Below are positions 16,376-24,241 of a stretch of DNA of 64,000 nt, piece after piece. Within the stretch, counting starts at the first letter, position 1. Every line of letters begins with the position of its first letter. Source of the DNA: Alkalicoccus daliensis (lineage in GTDB: Bacteria; Bacillota; Bacilli; Bacillales; Salisediminibacteriaceae); contig NZ_FNIL01000001.1 in the NCBI RefSeq assembly GCF_900103955.1, positions 186,001 to 250,000 of the forward strand. The letters are read 5' to 3'. The notes beneath the pieces are model-generated. The model ran no database searches. It saw only the letters and a list, made by a program, of their open reading frames with translations, and had not been told where the DNA came from. The position numbers and the translations under genes are program-made.

Positions 16376-18211
16376 GTGTCTAACAGTGCCGCTTCGTCAA
16401 AAAGCGTAATCTGGGACTGGATAACAACAGTAGACCATAAGAAAATCGGTATTTTATATTTCTTAACCGGACTTTTCTTCTTTGCTGTTGCTGGGTTGGA
16501 AGCAATTCTAATGCGTATCCAGCTTATGTTCCCGGAAATGTCTTTTTTAGGCGAACAAACATATAATGAAATACTTACAATGCATGGTACAATGATGCTT
16601 TTCTTTGCAGCCATGCCGATATTCTTCGGTTTCATGAACTTTATTATTCCACTTCAAATCGGAGCGCGGGATGTAGCTTTTCCCTTTTTGAATAACCTTG
16701 GTTATTGGCTGTTCCTGTTTGGTGGTATCATATTAAATGTGAGCTGGTTTACTGGTGGAGCACCTGATGCTGGTTGGACTGCTTACGCACCGCTTTCTTC
16801 TAATTCTCCAGGACATGGTGTGGATTTCTATGTAATGGGGCTGCAGGTCAGTGGTATAGGAACATTAATGTCGGGTATTAACTTTCTCGTTACAGTTATA
16901 AACATGAGAGCACCAGGTATGAGTATGATGAGAATGCCACTATTTACATGGAGTTCTTTCGTAACATCTATGTTAATTCTTTTTGCATTCCCTGCTCTTA
17001 CAATCGGACTTTTACTTCTTATGCTGGACCGGATCTTCGGAGGGGCTTTCTTTGATGTAGGTCTTGGAGGAAACGTAGTTATCTGGCAGCATTTATTCTG
17101 GATTTTTGGACATCCGGAAGTTTACATTCTTATTCTGCCTGCTTTTGGTATCTTTTCTGAAGTTATACCAACCTTTGCTAAAAAGCGTCTCTTTGGATAT
17201 ACAGCGATGGTGTTTGCAACACTTATCATTGGTTTCCTTGGATTCATGGTATGGGCACACCACATGTTTACAGTTGGTATGGGACCAGTGGCAAACGCAG
17301 TCTTTGCTGTAGCAACAATGGCTATTGCGGTACCTACAGGTATTAAAATATTCAACTGGCTGCTGACATTATGGGGCGGGCGTATCCGCTTTACAGTGGC
17401 TAATCTGTTCGCATTAGCTTTCATTCCATCCTTTGTTATGGGTGGGGTAACAGGTGTAATGCTTGCCACAAGTGCGGCAAACTATCAGTTTCATGATACT
17501 TACTTTGTTGTCGCTCACTTCCATTACGTAATTATTGGTGGATCTGTATTTGGTATTTTTGCAGGTGTCTTCTACTGGTGGCCGAAAATGTTCGGTTATC
17601 GTTTGAGCGAAGCCTGGGGCAAATGGTTCTTCTGGTTATTCTTAATCGGGTTCCACTTAACTTTCTTTGTCCAGCACTTCCTCGGCTTAATGGGGATGCC
17701 GCGCCGAATCGCTTCTTACCTTGACGGACAGGATTTAAATGACCTGAACTTCATTAGTACAATGGGAGCTTTCTTAATGGGTATTGCTTTCATTCTTCTC
17801 GTTATCAATGTATTTATATCTCGTAAAAATACAACAAATGTTAACGATCCTTGGGATGGTAGAACTCTTGAGTGGTCCATTCCATCGCCGGTGCCTCATT
17901 ATAACTTTGCACAGACACCGTTAGTGCGGGAGTTGGATGGACTTTGGTTTGAAAAAATGAATGGTGATGGACGTATGAAAGCAGCTGAACCACTCGATGA
18001 AATTCATATGCCGAACGGCTCGATCTTACCGTTTTTCATCGCATTAGGTCTTTCTATTGCAAGTTTCGGGGTTATCTTCACATCCTGGATTGTAATTATA
18101 GTTGGCCTGCTGGTAACTTTTGCTGCAATGTTTATACGATCTATTAAAGAGGATCATGGCTATCATGTTCCTGTATCAGAAATTAAAGCGGATCAGGAGG
18201 TGGAGAAATAA
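16376..18211 (+). CDS. ctaD: Cytochrome c oxidase subunit I (caa3 type)
   Basis: The 611-residue catalytic heme-copper subunit that reduces oxygen and pumps protons. Key residues are in place: His70 (low-spin heme a), His246 and Tyr250 of HPEVY (CuB and the cross-linked tyrosine), His295/His296 (CuB) and His381/His383 in HFHYV (heme a3 and heme a). The protein has at least 12 membrane helices plus the two C-terminal helices typical of the Bacillus caa3 form. The start is a GTG nine bases after GGGAGG. The stop codon overlaps the ctaE start by one base. Confidence 0.97.
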   Translation: MSNSAASSKSVIWDWITTVDHKKIGILYFLTGLFFFAVAGLEAILMRIQLMFPEMSFLGEQTYNEILTMHGTMMLFFAAMPIFFGFMNFIIPLQIGARDVAFPFLNNLGYWLFLFGGIILNVSWFTGGAPDAGWTAYAPLSSNSPGHGVDFYVMGLQVSGIGTLMSGINFLVTVINMRAPGMSMMRMPLFTWSSFVTSMLILFAFPALTIGLLLLMLDRIFGGAFFDVGLGGNVVIWQHLFWIFGHPEVYILILPAFGIFSEVIPTFAKKRLFGYTAMVFATLIIGFLGFMVWAHHMFTVGMGPVANAVFAVATMAIAVPTGIKIFNWLLTLWGGRIRFTVANLFALAFIPSFVMGGVTGVMLATSAANYQFHDTYFVVAHFHYVIIGGSVFGIFAGVFYWWPKMFGYRLSEAWGKWFFWLFLIGFHLTFFVQHFLGLMGMPRRIASYLDGQDLNDLNFISTMGAFLMGIAFILLVINVFISRKNTTNVNDPWDGRTLEWSIPSPVPHYNFAQTPLVRELDGLWFEKMNGDGRMKAAEPLDEIHMPNGSILPFFIALGLSIASFGVIFTSWIVIIVGLLVTFAAMFIRSIKEDHGYHVPVSEIKADQEVEK

Positions 18212-18831
18212 TGGCGCAAAATGAAGCGATTACCCCACAGATTCTCCCGCCAAATCCCGAAAAAGCTACGCTTGAAGGCAGAAATAAGTATTTAGCTTTT
18301 TGGTTTTTTCTAGGAGGAGAAACAGTTTTATTTGGTTCTTTATTCGGAACCTACCTTGGTCTGAGAAGCAGTACTGAGGGAGGTCCTGGACCGGCAGACT
18401 TATTCCACCTGGATCTCGTATTTATTATGACAATGATACTTCTTACAAGTAGTTTAACCAGTGTATTTGCAGTTATTAACATGAAGCGGGGCAATTTTAA
18501 AATGCTGCTCGTGTGGATGTGGGCTACTGTTATATTAGGGCTGGGATTCTTAGGATTCGAAATTTATGAGTTCTATGAGTATGCTCATCAAGGTTTAGGG
18601 TATGGAGTAAGTGCTTTTGCTTCTTCCTTCTATACACTTGTAGGAACTCACGGTGCCCACGTAACATTTGGTGTGCTCTGGATAACTACACTCCTAATTC
18701 GTTACCGAAAGAGTGGAATTACACTGACCAACGCACCGAAGTTTTACACTGCCGTACTTTACTGGCACTTCATTGATGTAGTATGGGTATTTATTTTTAC
18801 GGTAGTTTATTTACTCGGAGTAGGAGGTTGA
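18211..18831 (+). CDS. ctaE: Cytochrome c oxidase subunit III
   Basis: A 206-residue membrane protein with five predicted helices, the short form of subunit III used by Bacillus caa3 oxidases. It contains the subunit III block KYLAFWFFLGGETVLFGSLF near the N-terminus and FYTLVGTHGAHVTFGVLW later, and ends with a WHFIDVVWVFIF helix typical of the family. The ATG overlaps the ctaD stop (TAATG) after CAGGAGGTGG, so translation is coupled. Confidence 0.95.
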   Translation: MAQNEAITPQILPPNPEKATLEGRNKYLAFWFFLGGETVLFGSLFGTYLGLRSSTEGGPGPADLFHLDLVFIMTMILLTSSLTSVFAVINMKRGNFKMLLVWMWATVILGLGFLGFEIYEFYEYAHQGLGYGVSAFASSFYTLVGTHGAHVTFGVLWITTLLIRYRKSGITLTNAPKFYTAVLYWHFIDVVWVFIFTVVYLLGVGG

Positions 18832-18835
18832 TGGA

Positions 18836-19180
18836 ATGGCTCATGTAGATCCCAGTGCTCCTTTAGAAGGGAAAGCCTCTAAAGAGACAGAACGTAAATT
18901 AAAAAGAGAATCCCGTACGCAGATTGTATCTTTCGTATTTATGGTTTTTATCACTACAACTGCATTTTTAACAGTAGCAAGTGATGTTATTCCATCTGGA
19001 TTTGCAATCCCGTTTATCCTACTTCTAGCAAGTGTCCAGGTAATTATGCAGCTATATTATTTTATGCATATGAATGCCAAAGGTACAGGATGGGTAAATG
19101 CATTAATATGGGGCGGACTTTTCGTTGCGGCTATGACCGTGGCGGCACTGATGCTTCTTATAGGAATAACAAAGTATTAA
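18836..19180 (+). CDS. ctaF: Cytochrome c oxidase subunit IVB
   Basis: A 114-residue small subunit with a charged N-terminus and three membrane helices. The middle helix contains QVIMQLYYFMHM, the family hallmark. It starts four bases after the ctaE stop with GTAGGAGG upstream. A strong terminator follows, so the operon ctaBCDEF ends here. CtaG, the last gene of the B. subtilis operon, is not present. Confidence 0.93.
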   Translation: MAHVDPSAPLEGKASKETERKLKRESRTQIVSFVFMVFITTTAFLTVASDVIPSGFAIPFILLLASVQVIMQLYYFMHMNAKGTGWVNALIWGGLFVAAMTVAALMLLIGITKY

Positions 19181-19190
19181 TGTGTACTTA

Positions 19191-19231
19191 AAAAGGAGGT
19201 ACGCCGGTATCGCCGGCGTACCTCCTTTTAT
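19191..19231 (+). terminator. Terminator ending the cta operon
   Basis: 17-bp perfect stem (19191-19207 with 19213-19229) and a 5-nt loop. The T-run is part of the stem. The left arm contains AAGGAGG. Confidence 0.9.
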
Positions 19232-19283
19232 GTAACCCGTCAACTCTAATTATAAAAAATCTAAAGGTGTGAGGGGCGGAATA

Positions 19284-19754
19284 ATGGCAACATTTTTACC
19301 TTTTGTCAGTACAGTGTTTATCGCTATCAGTGGCTTATTTGTGGCGATAGGATGGGTGCTCGTTGCTAGGCGTAAAATCGAAGCCCATAAAAAAGTAATG
19401 TACTGGGCAGCAATCCTTGCTGTTGTTTTCTTTATTACTTACTTATCCAAGACAATATTCATCGGCTCCACTTCTTTTGGGGGACCGGATGATATAAGGC
19501 TGTATTATACTATTTTCCTGCTGTTTCATATTACTATGGCTTCGTTAGCAGCAGTTTTAGGGATAATTTCTTTAACAACAGGCTATAAAAATAATTTAAA
19601 ACTCCATCGCAAGCTGGGTCCATTTACTTCTGTGGTATGGTTTATTTCTGCTACCACGGGCATCGCCGTATACTTGCTGCTTTATGTAATATATGAGCCT
19701 GGAGAAACCACACAGCTTTTTGACGCTATACTGAATTTAATATTGTTTATTTAG
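19284..19754 (+). CDS. DUF420 membrane protein (YozB-like)
   Basis: A 156-residue protein with about five membrane helices. It has the DUF420 layout, with conserved histidines in EAHKKVMY, LLFHITMA and LKLHRKLG, the last preceding the family segment GPFTSVVWFISATTG. B. subtilis YozB belongs to this family. The ATG at 19284 follows GAGGGGCGG. It sits where ctaG would be expected, but behind the operon terminator. A role in oxidase assembly or copper handling is inference from position and histidines only. Confidence 0.75.
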   Translation: MATFLPFVSTVFIAISGLFVAIGWVLVARRKIEAHKKVMYWAAILAVVFFITYLSKTIFIGSTSFGGPDDIRLYYTIFLLFHITMASLAAVLGIISLTTGYKNNLKLHRKLGPFTSVVWFISATTGIAVYLLLYVIYEPGETTQLFDAILNLILFI

Positions 19755-19849
19755 GTTTTACCATAGTTTGGTGTCGCTAATAAAAAGGTAAGTCTGCGGG
19801 TCTTTTTCTTCATTATTTGCTTTAGAAAAGTTCGCCATAGACTATTTTC

Positions 19850-20010
19850 TGCTTTGTTTTTACAAGCTAAGAACGAAGCTAAAACCAGCGGATGCCTGTG
19901 GTGGGGAGAACATTGCACTGTTCTGCCAACAGTCGTCTGCACCCAGGCCGTGATGATGAATTCAGGATCAATACGTCGGAAAAGAAGCAGAATCTGCAGC
20001 ACAAGCAGAT
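19850..20010 (+). repeat. Diverged partial copy of repeat family A
   Basis: Part of a 364-bp gene-free gap. AAGAACGAAGCTAAAACCAG followed by CGGATGCCTGTGG matches AAGAACGAAGCGAAAACCGG followed by CGGACGCCTGTGG in the copy at 28264. Similarity fades to the right. The remaining gap up to 20050 shows nothing else. Confidence 0.5.
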
Positions 20011-20050
20011 AACTGCATGAAAATGTGGAGAACTCCTTCTTCATATAAAT

Positions 20051-20092
20051 AAAAAGAGCTTTCCCTTTTAAAATTGGGAAAGCTCTTTTTTA
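20051..20092. terminator. Bidirectional terminator
   Basis: Stem AAAAAGAGCTTTCCC / GGGAAAGCTCTTTTT, T-rich on both strands, between the convergent DUF420 and YtvI-like genes. Confidence 0.9.
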
Positions 20093-20118
20093 TGGGATGT
20101 GCTCTGATCCAGTCATTT

Positions 20119-21174
20119 TTAAACTTTAAAGTTTATTTTTATAATACCCGCCTCACGTGCACTTGTAAATAAAATTACAAGAAGCGGACCGAGTACAAAT
20201 CCTATCGCCCCAAAGAGCATCAGACCGATATACAGGGAGATTAAAGTGGCTAAAGGAGATAGTCCAATATGATGCCCCATAACCTTAGGTTCCACTGTCC
20301 GGCGAATAGTTAATAGTATACCAGCAAGAATAAATAACTGAACAGCAACGGCAGAATCCCCGGCTAACAGCTGATAACCGGCCCATGGTGCAAGTATAGC
20401 AATGGAACCAATAATGGGAATGAAATCTATTAGCCATATAACAATCGACATAATTAACGCAACTTCAGGCGCAATGATAAGCAGCCCGATAAAAGTAACC
20501 ACAAAAATAATTATACTCACTAAAAACTGTGCTTTAAAAAACCCGAATATTACAATGGAAAGCCGCGAAGCCATAAACTGAACTTTTTCAGCAGTTTCAG
20601 GTTTCATATAAGAAAAAGCTTTATGTTTTAAGCGTGGAAGATCAGTTAAAAATAAATATAATGCAATCAGATATACAAGCAAAGAAACTATATAGGAGGG
20701 GATGCGGATAATAATGGCTGTTACCCAGCCTATTAGATTCATTTCCTGAAGATCTGACCTCCAGTTTGTTAACAAAGTGGTTACTTCGGTATCTATTGTG
20801 TCTACGATATCTTCAGATAAATGGTCAAACTGTCCTCTCAAATTATCAAGCATAGACATCCATGCTAAATTAATTTCATTTATCATAATAGGCAGATTTT
20901 CTATAAAGGAATTTATTTGAATAAGTGCTCTGGTCATTATGAAGTAAACTACTAAAGAAAGCAGAGCCACGAAGATTATAAAAACAATAAATACTGAGAT
21001 GTTTCGCGTTAGTTTAGTTCTCGACACTAAGGCTTTTACAGCAGGTGAGAGGAACAGAGCTGTTAAAAAAGCCAGTATCAAAGGCACAGAAACTGGCAGA
21101 ATAAAATAAAGAATTAACAGGGTCAGGATGATTCCTATACCTGTCAATAAGTAGCGTTTCAGTTGAGGAGACAA
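20119..21174 (-). CDS. AI-2E family transporter, YtvI-like
   Basis: A 351-residue polytopic membrane protein with six to eight helices. It carries the AI-2E/UPF0118 signature at the C-terminus: WLIDFIPIIGSIAILAPWA, then EPKVMGHHIGLSPLATLISL. Its length and layout fit the YtvI subgroup, described in B. subtilis as a sporulation-associated membrane protein. Other family members export AI-2 or act as Na+/H+ antiporters, so transport of a small solute or ion is likely but the substrate is unknown. The start is a TTG with AAAGGGG upstream. Confidence 0.75.
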   Translation of the reverse strand: MSPQLKRYLLTGIGIILTLLILYFILPVSVPLILAFLTALFLSPAVKALVSRTKLTRNISVFIVFIIFVALLSLVVYFIMTRALIQINSFIENLPIMINEINLAWMSMLDNLRGQFDHLSEDIVDTIDTEVTTLLTNWRSDLQEMNLIGWVTAIIIRIPSYIVSLLVYLIALYLFLTDLPRLKHKAFSYMKPETAEKVQFMASRLSIVIFGFFKAQFLVSIIIFVVTFIGLLIIAPEVALIMSIVIWLIDFIPIIGSIAILAPWAGYQLLAGDSAVAVQLFILAGILLTIRRTVEPKVMGHHIGLSPLATLISLYIGLMLFGAIGFVLGPLLVILFTSAREAGIIKINFKV

Positions 21175-21233
21175 AGCCAGACCCCTTTCTATGTAATTTA
21201 ACTATTTTAAAAAATATGTATTTTGAAGATAAG

Positions 21234-21284
21234 TGTAAAAAAACTTTCGATCTATACAGAAGTATCTCCAGTAAAGATCGAAAG
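21234..21284 (-). terminator. Terminator after the YugN-like gene
   Basis: 10-bp stem CTTTCGATCT (21244-21253) with AGATCGAAAG (21275-21284). On the minus strand a run of seven Ts follows. Confidence 0.85.
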
Positions 21285-21301
21285 CCTTTAGAAACTGTTT
21301 A

Positions 21302-21655
21302 TCAAACAGAATCTTCTTTTACTTGATTACGAATCAGATCTAATTTTTTAATACACTTTTCAATGATTCGTTCAGGAAAGACTTCATCATACTCTACACC
21401 ATGAGGATAATAGTGTTTGCCCAGATAAGGTTCCATCATACGGACTTTTGCACTTTCTTTTGGGATCTCTCCCTCATGAACATGCCCGGGAACCCGTAAA
21501 TAATAGACATCTTCCTTAACATTATCGACAATTTTAAAATCATATGTTACTCTTTCGTAATCCCACTGGATGTCAAAACCAGCATTCTTCATTGTTTCAT
21601 CTAAATCTCCGAAATTAATAATCTTACCATTAAACTCTGACTGATCTAATTTCAT
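21302..21655 (-). CDS. YugN-like family protein
   Basis: A 117-residue cytosolic protein of the YugN-like family. It has the alternating hydrophobic and acidic pattern of that family and the segment YYLRVPGHVHEGEIPKESA followed by LGKHYYPHGVEY. GGAGGGA precedes the ATG and a good terminator follows. Function is unknown. It lies divergent from ylbF, an unusual place compared with B. subtilis. Confidence 0.7.
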   Translation of the reverse strand: MKLDQSEFNGKIINFGDLDETMKNAGFDIQWDYERVTYDFKIVDNVKEDVYYLRVPGHVHEGEIPKESAKVRMMEPYLGKHYYPHGVEYDEVFPERIIEKCIKKLDLIRNQVKEDSV

Positions 21656-21789
21656 TATGTCCCTCCTACAAGCAATGTAACCTTACCTCTTACAATGATA
21701 TTATGAAATCGTCACCGTTGCAACGTAGACGGCAATATTTTTAAAATAAGTTCACATAATATCGGTACTTTCTTGAAAAGCTCTTTCCG

Positions 21790-21798
21790 TGCTATACT
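21790..21798 (+). promoter_or_regulatory. Extended -10 promoter for ylbF
   Basis: TGC followed by TATACT (21793-21798), 22 bp before the ylbF start. A TTGAAA upstream is 14 bp away, too close for a standard -35. Confidence 0.45.
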
Positions 21799-21819
21799 AA
21801 AAATGGAGGTGTGGTCCCC

Positions 21820-22260
21820 ATGATGACGATGACTGATGTATCCCTTGCGCATGCAGCGCAGGATTTAAGTGAACATATTTCAGACTCGCAAGTTTTTAAA
21901 ACATATATAGAAACAAAAACTATCGTGCAGAATAATGCCGAAGCACAGGAAAAGATCAAACATTTTCAAAATTTGAAAATAAAATATGAAGAAGTACAGC
22001 GGTTTGGGAAATACCATCCTGATTTTAGAACAATTACAGCTGAAGTACGGGAATATAAAAGACAATTAGATACAGACCCTTTAATTGCAGCTTTTAAGAC
22101 AGCAGAAAAGGAATTACATGAACTTTTAAGTGAGATCAGTTTACTAATTGCAAATCAGGTATCACCAAATATAAAAGTCCCTACCGGCAATCCATTTTTT
22201 GATGCACAGTCTTCCTGCAGCGGCGGTTGTGGGTCAGGAGGAAGCTGCGGTTGCGGATAA
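21820..22260 (+). CDS. ylbF: RicF (YlbF), Ric complex subunit
   Basis: A 146-residue helical protein of the YlbF/YmcA family. In B. subtilis RicA, RicF and RicT form an iron-sulfur complex that assists RNase Y in mRNA maturation and influences competence, biofilm and sporulation. The helical core is followed by a short Gly-rich tail with five cysteines (CSGGCGSGGSCGCG), consistent with [4Fe-4S] ligands. ATG 21820 is chosen for its GGAGGTG at eight bases; the GTG at 21811 is part of that site. It is followed closely by ylbG. Confidence 0.9.
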   Translation: MMTMTDVSLAHAAQDLSEHISDSQVFKTYIETKTIVQNNAEAQEKIKHFQNLKIKYEEVQRFGKYHPDFRTITAEVREYKRQLDTDPLIAAFKTAEKELHELLSEISLLIANQVSPNIKVPTGNPFFDAQSSCSGGCGSGGSCGCG

Positions 22261-22276
22261 TTAGGAGTGAATGAAT

Positions 22277-22552
22277 ATGGTCACGGAAAGAGTAGGATTA
22301 GCTGTGTATATTCAATCGTTGAAGCAGGTGAAACAGCTGAAACGTTTTGGGCACGTTCATTATGCTTCGAAAAAGATGAAATATGTAATCTTATATTGTG
22401 ATTTAGATAAATCAGAAGATGTAATGAATAAGCTGCAGCGATTGTCTTTTGTCAAAAAGGTTTCTCTTTCGATGCGTCCTTGGATTAAAACAGAATATCA
22501 GGGATTAGTACCCGACAGGGAGAAAAAAGATGATTATAAAATGGGTTTATAG
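22277..22552 (+). CDS. ylbG: DUF2129 protein YlbG
   Basis: A 91-residue protein of the YlbG family. The core around residues 26-45 (GHVHYASKKMKYVILYCDLD) and the final DYKMGL are typical. Two ATGs are possible. The second (22277) stands nine bases after AGGAG, while the first (22271) is only three bases away, so the second is chosen. It lies 16 bp after ylbF and ends at a terminator, making a two-gene unit. Function unknown. Confidence 0.85.
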   Translation: MVTERVGLAVYIQSLKQVKQLKRFGHVHYASKKMKYVILYCDLDKSEDVMNKLQRLSFVKKVSLSMRPWIKTEYQGLVPDREKKDDYKMGL

Positions 22553-22559
22553 AAAGCTG

Positions 22560-22596
22560 GCCCAATAAGATGAGCAGTCTTATTGGGCTTTTTCTT
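22560..22596 (+). terminator. Terminator after ylbG
   Basis: 11-bp stem GCCCAATAAGA / TCTTATTGGGC with a 7-nt loop and TTTTTCTT. Confidence 0.92.
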
Positions 22597-22605
22597 ATTC
22601 CATCA

Positions 22606-22792
22606 GCTCTGTTAAAGCCTGGTGTAATTAGGAGGAAGGAGAGTACTCCTTAAGGATGAGCACAGGTTGAGAATCCATTTTGGCCGACATTCTTTTCGTC
22701 AAAATTAGCGGGAACAAGCCCTTGGGTAAGCCTTTCCGAAAGTGAAGCAGTATTATTACTACTTTTTTGTAAAACTTTTATTTCAAGGCAGC
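22606..22792 (+). repeat. Repeat family B, internally deleted copy
   Basis: The gap between ylbG and rsmD begins with GCTCTGTTAA (22606-22615), identical to the left tip of family A. It then matches, in order, the complement of 44437-44700: AAGGATGAGCACAGGTTGAG..., GGAACAAGCCCTTGGGTA, CCGAAAGTGAAGCAG and AAAACTTTTATTTCAAGGC. About 80 bp of the other copy's middle are missing here. Non-coding. Confidence 0.6.
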
Positions 22793-22821
22793 CATTTCAT
22801 TAAATACTGTAGGTGAAGCAG

Positions 22822-23379
22822 ATGCGTATTATAAGCGGTACAAAAAAAGGCATGGCAGTGAAAGCGGTGCCTGGTAAAACCACCAGGCCCACGACCGATA
22901 AAGTAAGAGAGTCTCTTTTTCATATAATAGGCCCTTATTTTGAGGGGGGAGAAATGCTGGATTTATATGGAGGTAGCGGAGTAGTGGGACTGGAAGCAAT
23001 ATCCCGGGGGTTCTCTAAAGTTGTATTTGTAGATAAGGATCCTAAAGCTGTAAAGATAATTAATGAAAACGTAGAGGCTTTAGGATTTAGATTACAGACA
23101 GAAGTTTACAGAAACGATGCCGGCCGGGCTTTGAAAGCAGTAGTGCGTAAGGAGAAGAAGTTTGACTTTATTTTTCTTGATCCACCTTATGAAAAACAAA
23201 AAATTAATCTAGAACTCGATTTAATAGATGAGGCAGCGCTTCTGAAAAAAAACGGAATTATTGTTGCAGAACATAAAAAAGAAATAGAACTGAATGATTC
23301 TTTTAAAAATTTCAGTCTTTGGAGAAGTGAAGTATACGGTATCACTAAGATGTCTATATTTAAGGGGAGGTACATTTAG
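22822..23379 (+). CDS. rsmD: 16S rRNA (guanine966-N2)-methyltransferase RsmD
   Basis: A 185-residue SAM-dependent methyltransferase that modifies G966 of 16S rRNA during 30S assembly. It opens MRIISGTKKG and carries the family's RPTTDKVRESLFHII, the SAM-binding DLYGGSGVVGLEAISRG and the catalytic DPPY. The ATG at 22822 follows TAGGTGAAG; a GTG at 22813 is in frame but within that site. The stop codon touches the coaD start, as in B. subtilis (ylbH-coaD). Confidence 0.93.
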   Translation: MRIISGTKKGMAVKAVPGKTTRPTTDKVRESLFHIIGPYFEGGEMLDLYGGSGVVGLEAISRGFSKVVFVDKDPKAVKIINENVEALGFRLQTEVYRNDAGRALKAVVRKEKKFDFIFLDPPYEKQKINLELDLIDEAALLKKNGIIVAEHKKEIELNDSFKNFSLWRSEVYGITKMSIFKGRYI

Positions 23380-23856
23380 ATGACAACTGCTATGATGCCC
23401 GGAAGCTTTGACCCTGTTACAAATGGCCATATTGATATAATGGAACGCGGTGCTGGAATGTTTGATAAAGTTATAGTAGCAGTACTTCATAACTGCCGAA
23501 AAAAACCTTTGTTTACCCTGGAAGAAAAAATACATTTCCTAAAAGAAGGAACTTCACACATAGAAAATATAGAAATTGCTTCTTTTGACGGTTTATTAAT
23601 TGATTTTGCAATTGAAAAAGAAGCATCAGTTCTCTTAAAAGGACTCCGCTCCATCACAGATTACGATTACGAGGCGCCGATGGCAGTAATGAATAAAAGA
23701 ATAGCTGCGGATATTGAAACGGTATTTTTACACACGAATCCTGAATTTGCTTCACTCAGTTCCTCTCTTGTAAAGGAAGTAGCTAAATTCAATGCTCTTC
23801 CTGCAGGTTTAGTACCGGGGCTGGTGGAAGAGGCTTTAAAAGATAAGTTCAAATAA
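23380..23856 (+). CDS. coaD: Phosphopantetheine adenylyltransferase
   Basis: A 158-residue nucleotidyltransferase, which transfers AMP to 4'-phosphopantetheine, the penultimate step of coenzyme A synthesis. The N-terminal GSFDPVTNGHID (8-19) includes the nucleotide-binding histidine His17. The C-terminal SSSLVKEVAKF corresponds to the ISSTxVRE-type motif. GGGGAGG lies in front of the ATG, which directly follows the rsmD stop. The next gene of the B. subtilis order, ylbJ, is missing. Confidence 0.95.
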   Translation: MTTAMMPGSFDPVTNGHIDIMERGAGMFDKVIVAVLHNCRKKPLFTLEEKIHFLKEGTSHIENIEIASFDGLLIDFAIEKEASVLLKGLRSITDYDYEAPMAVMNKRIAADIETVFLHTNPEFASLSSSLVKEVAKFNALPAGLVPGLVEEALKDKFK

Positions 23857-23924
23857 ATCATATTCTGAAACAATACTCCGCAAGCACAGAAGATTTTGCT
23901 TGCATGCTTAAAAAGGAAATAAAG

Positions 23925-24059
23925 AACTTTGTAACTAACATGACGGGGAGAGTTATTTTTCTGCCGGGTGGTGTAGCATAGTCCTCACAGCCAGCCTGAA
24001 AGAGTCTGATTCTCTGAGCATTCTTTAATGAATGAAAACAGCTGTTATTTTACAAAGTT
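23925..24059. repeat. Palindromic-ended element, possible MITE or structured RNA
   Basis: The 385-bp gap between coaD and ylbL contains no gene. A perfect 10-bp inverted repeat, AACTTTGTAA (23925-23934) and TTACAAAGTT (24050-24059), encloses about 115 bp with internal hairpin potential. The match extends imperfectly inward (CTAACA against AATAACA). No clear target-site duplication flanks it. It could be a miniature element or an RNA closed by a basal stem. Confidence 0.4.
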
Positions 24060-24241
24060 ATGTAATATTATCATTTTCGGTGCATGAAACACCTCTATAA
24101 TTAATCTGATAAATTCTTCAAAAATTAAAAAATACCTTTTATAAAACTCAGTGCTGTCTTTAGCAAAATAAAAGGTGTAATATTAGCAAGTTATTAATAA
24201 ATATTGTATCTTTGATATAGGTAAGGATAGAGGTGTTGTTA

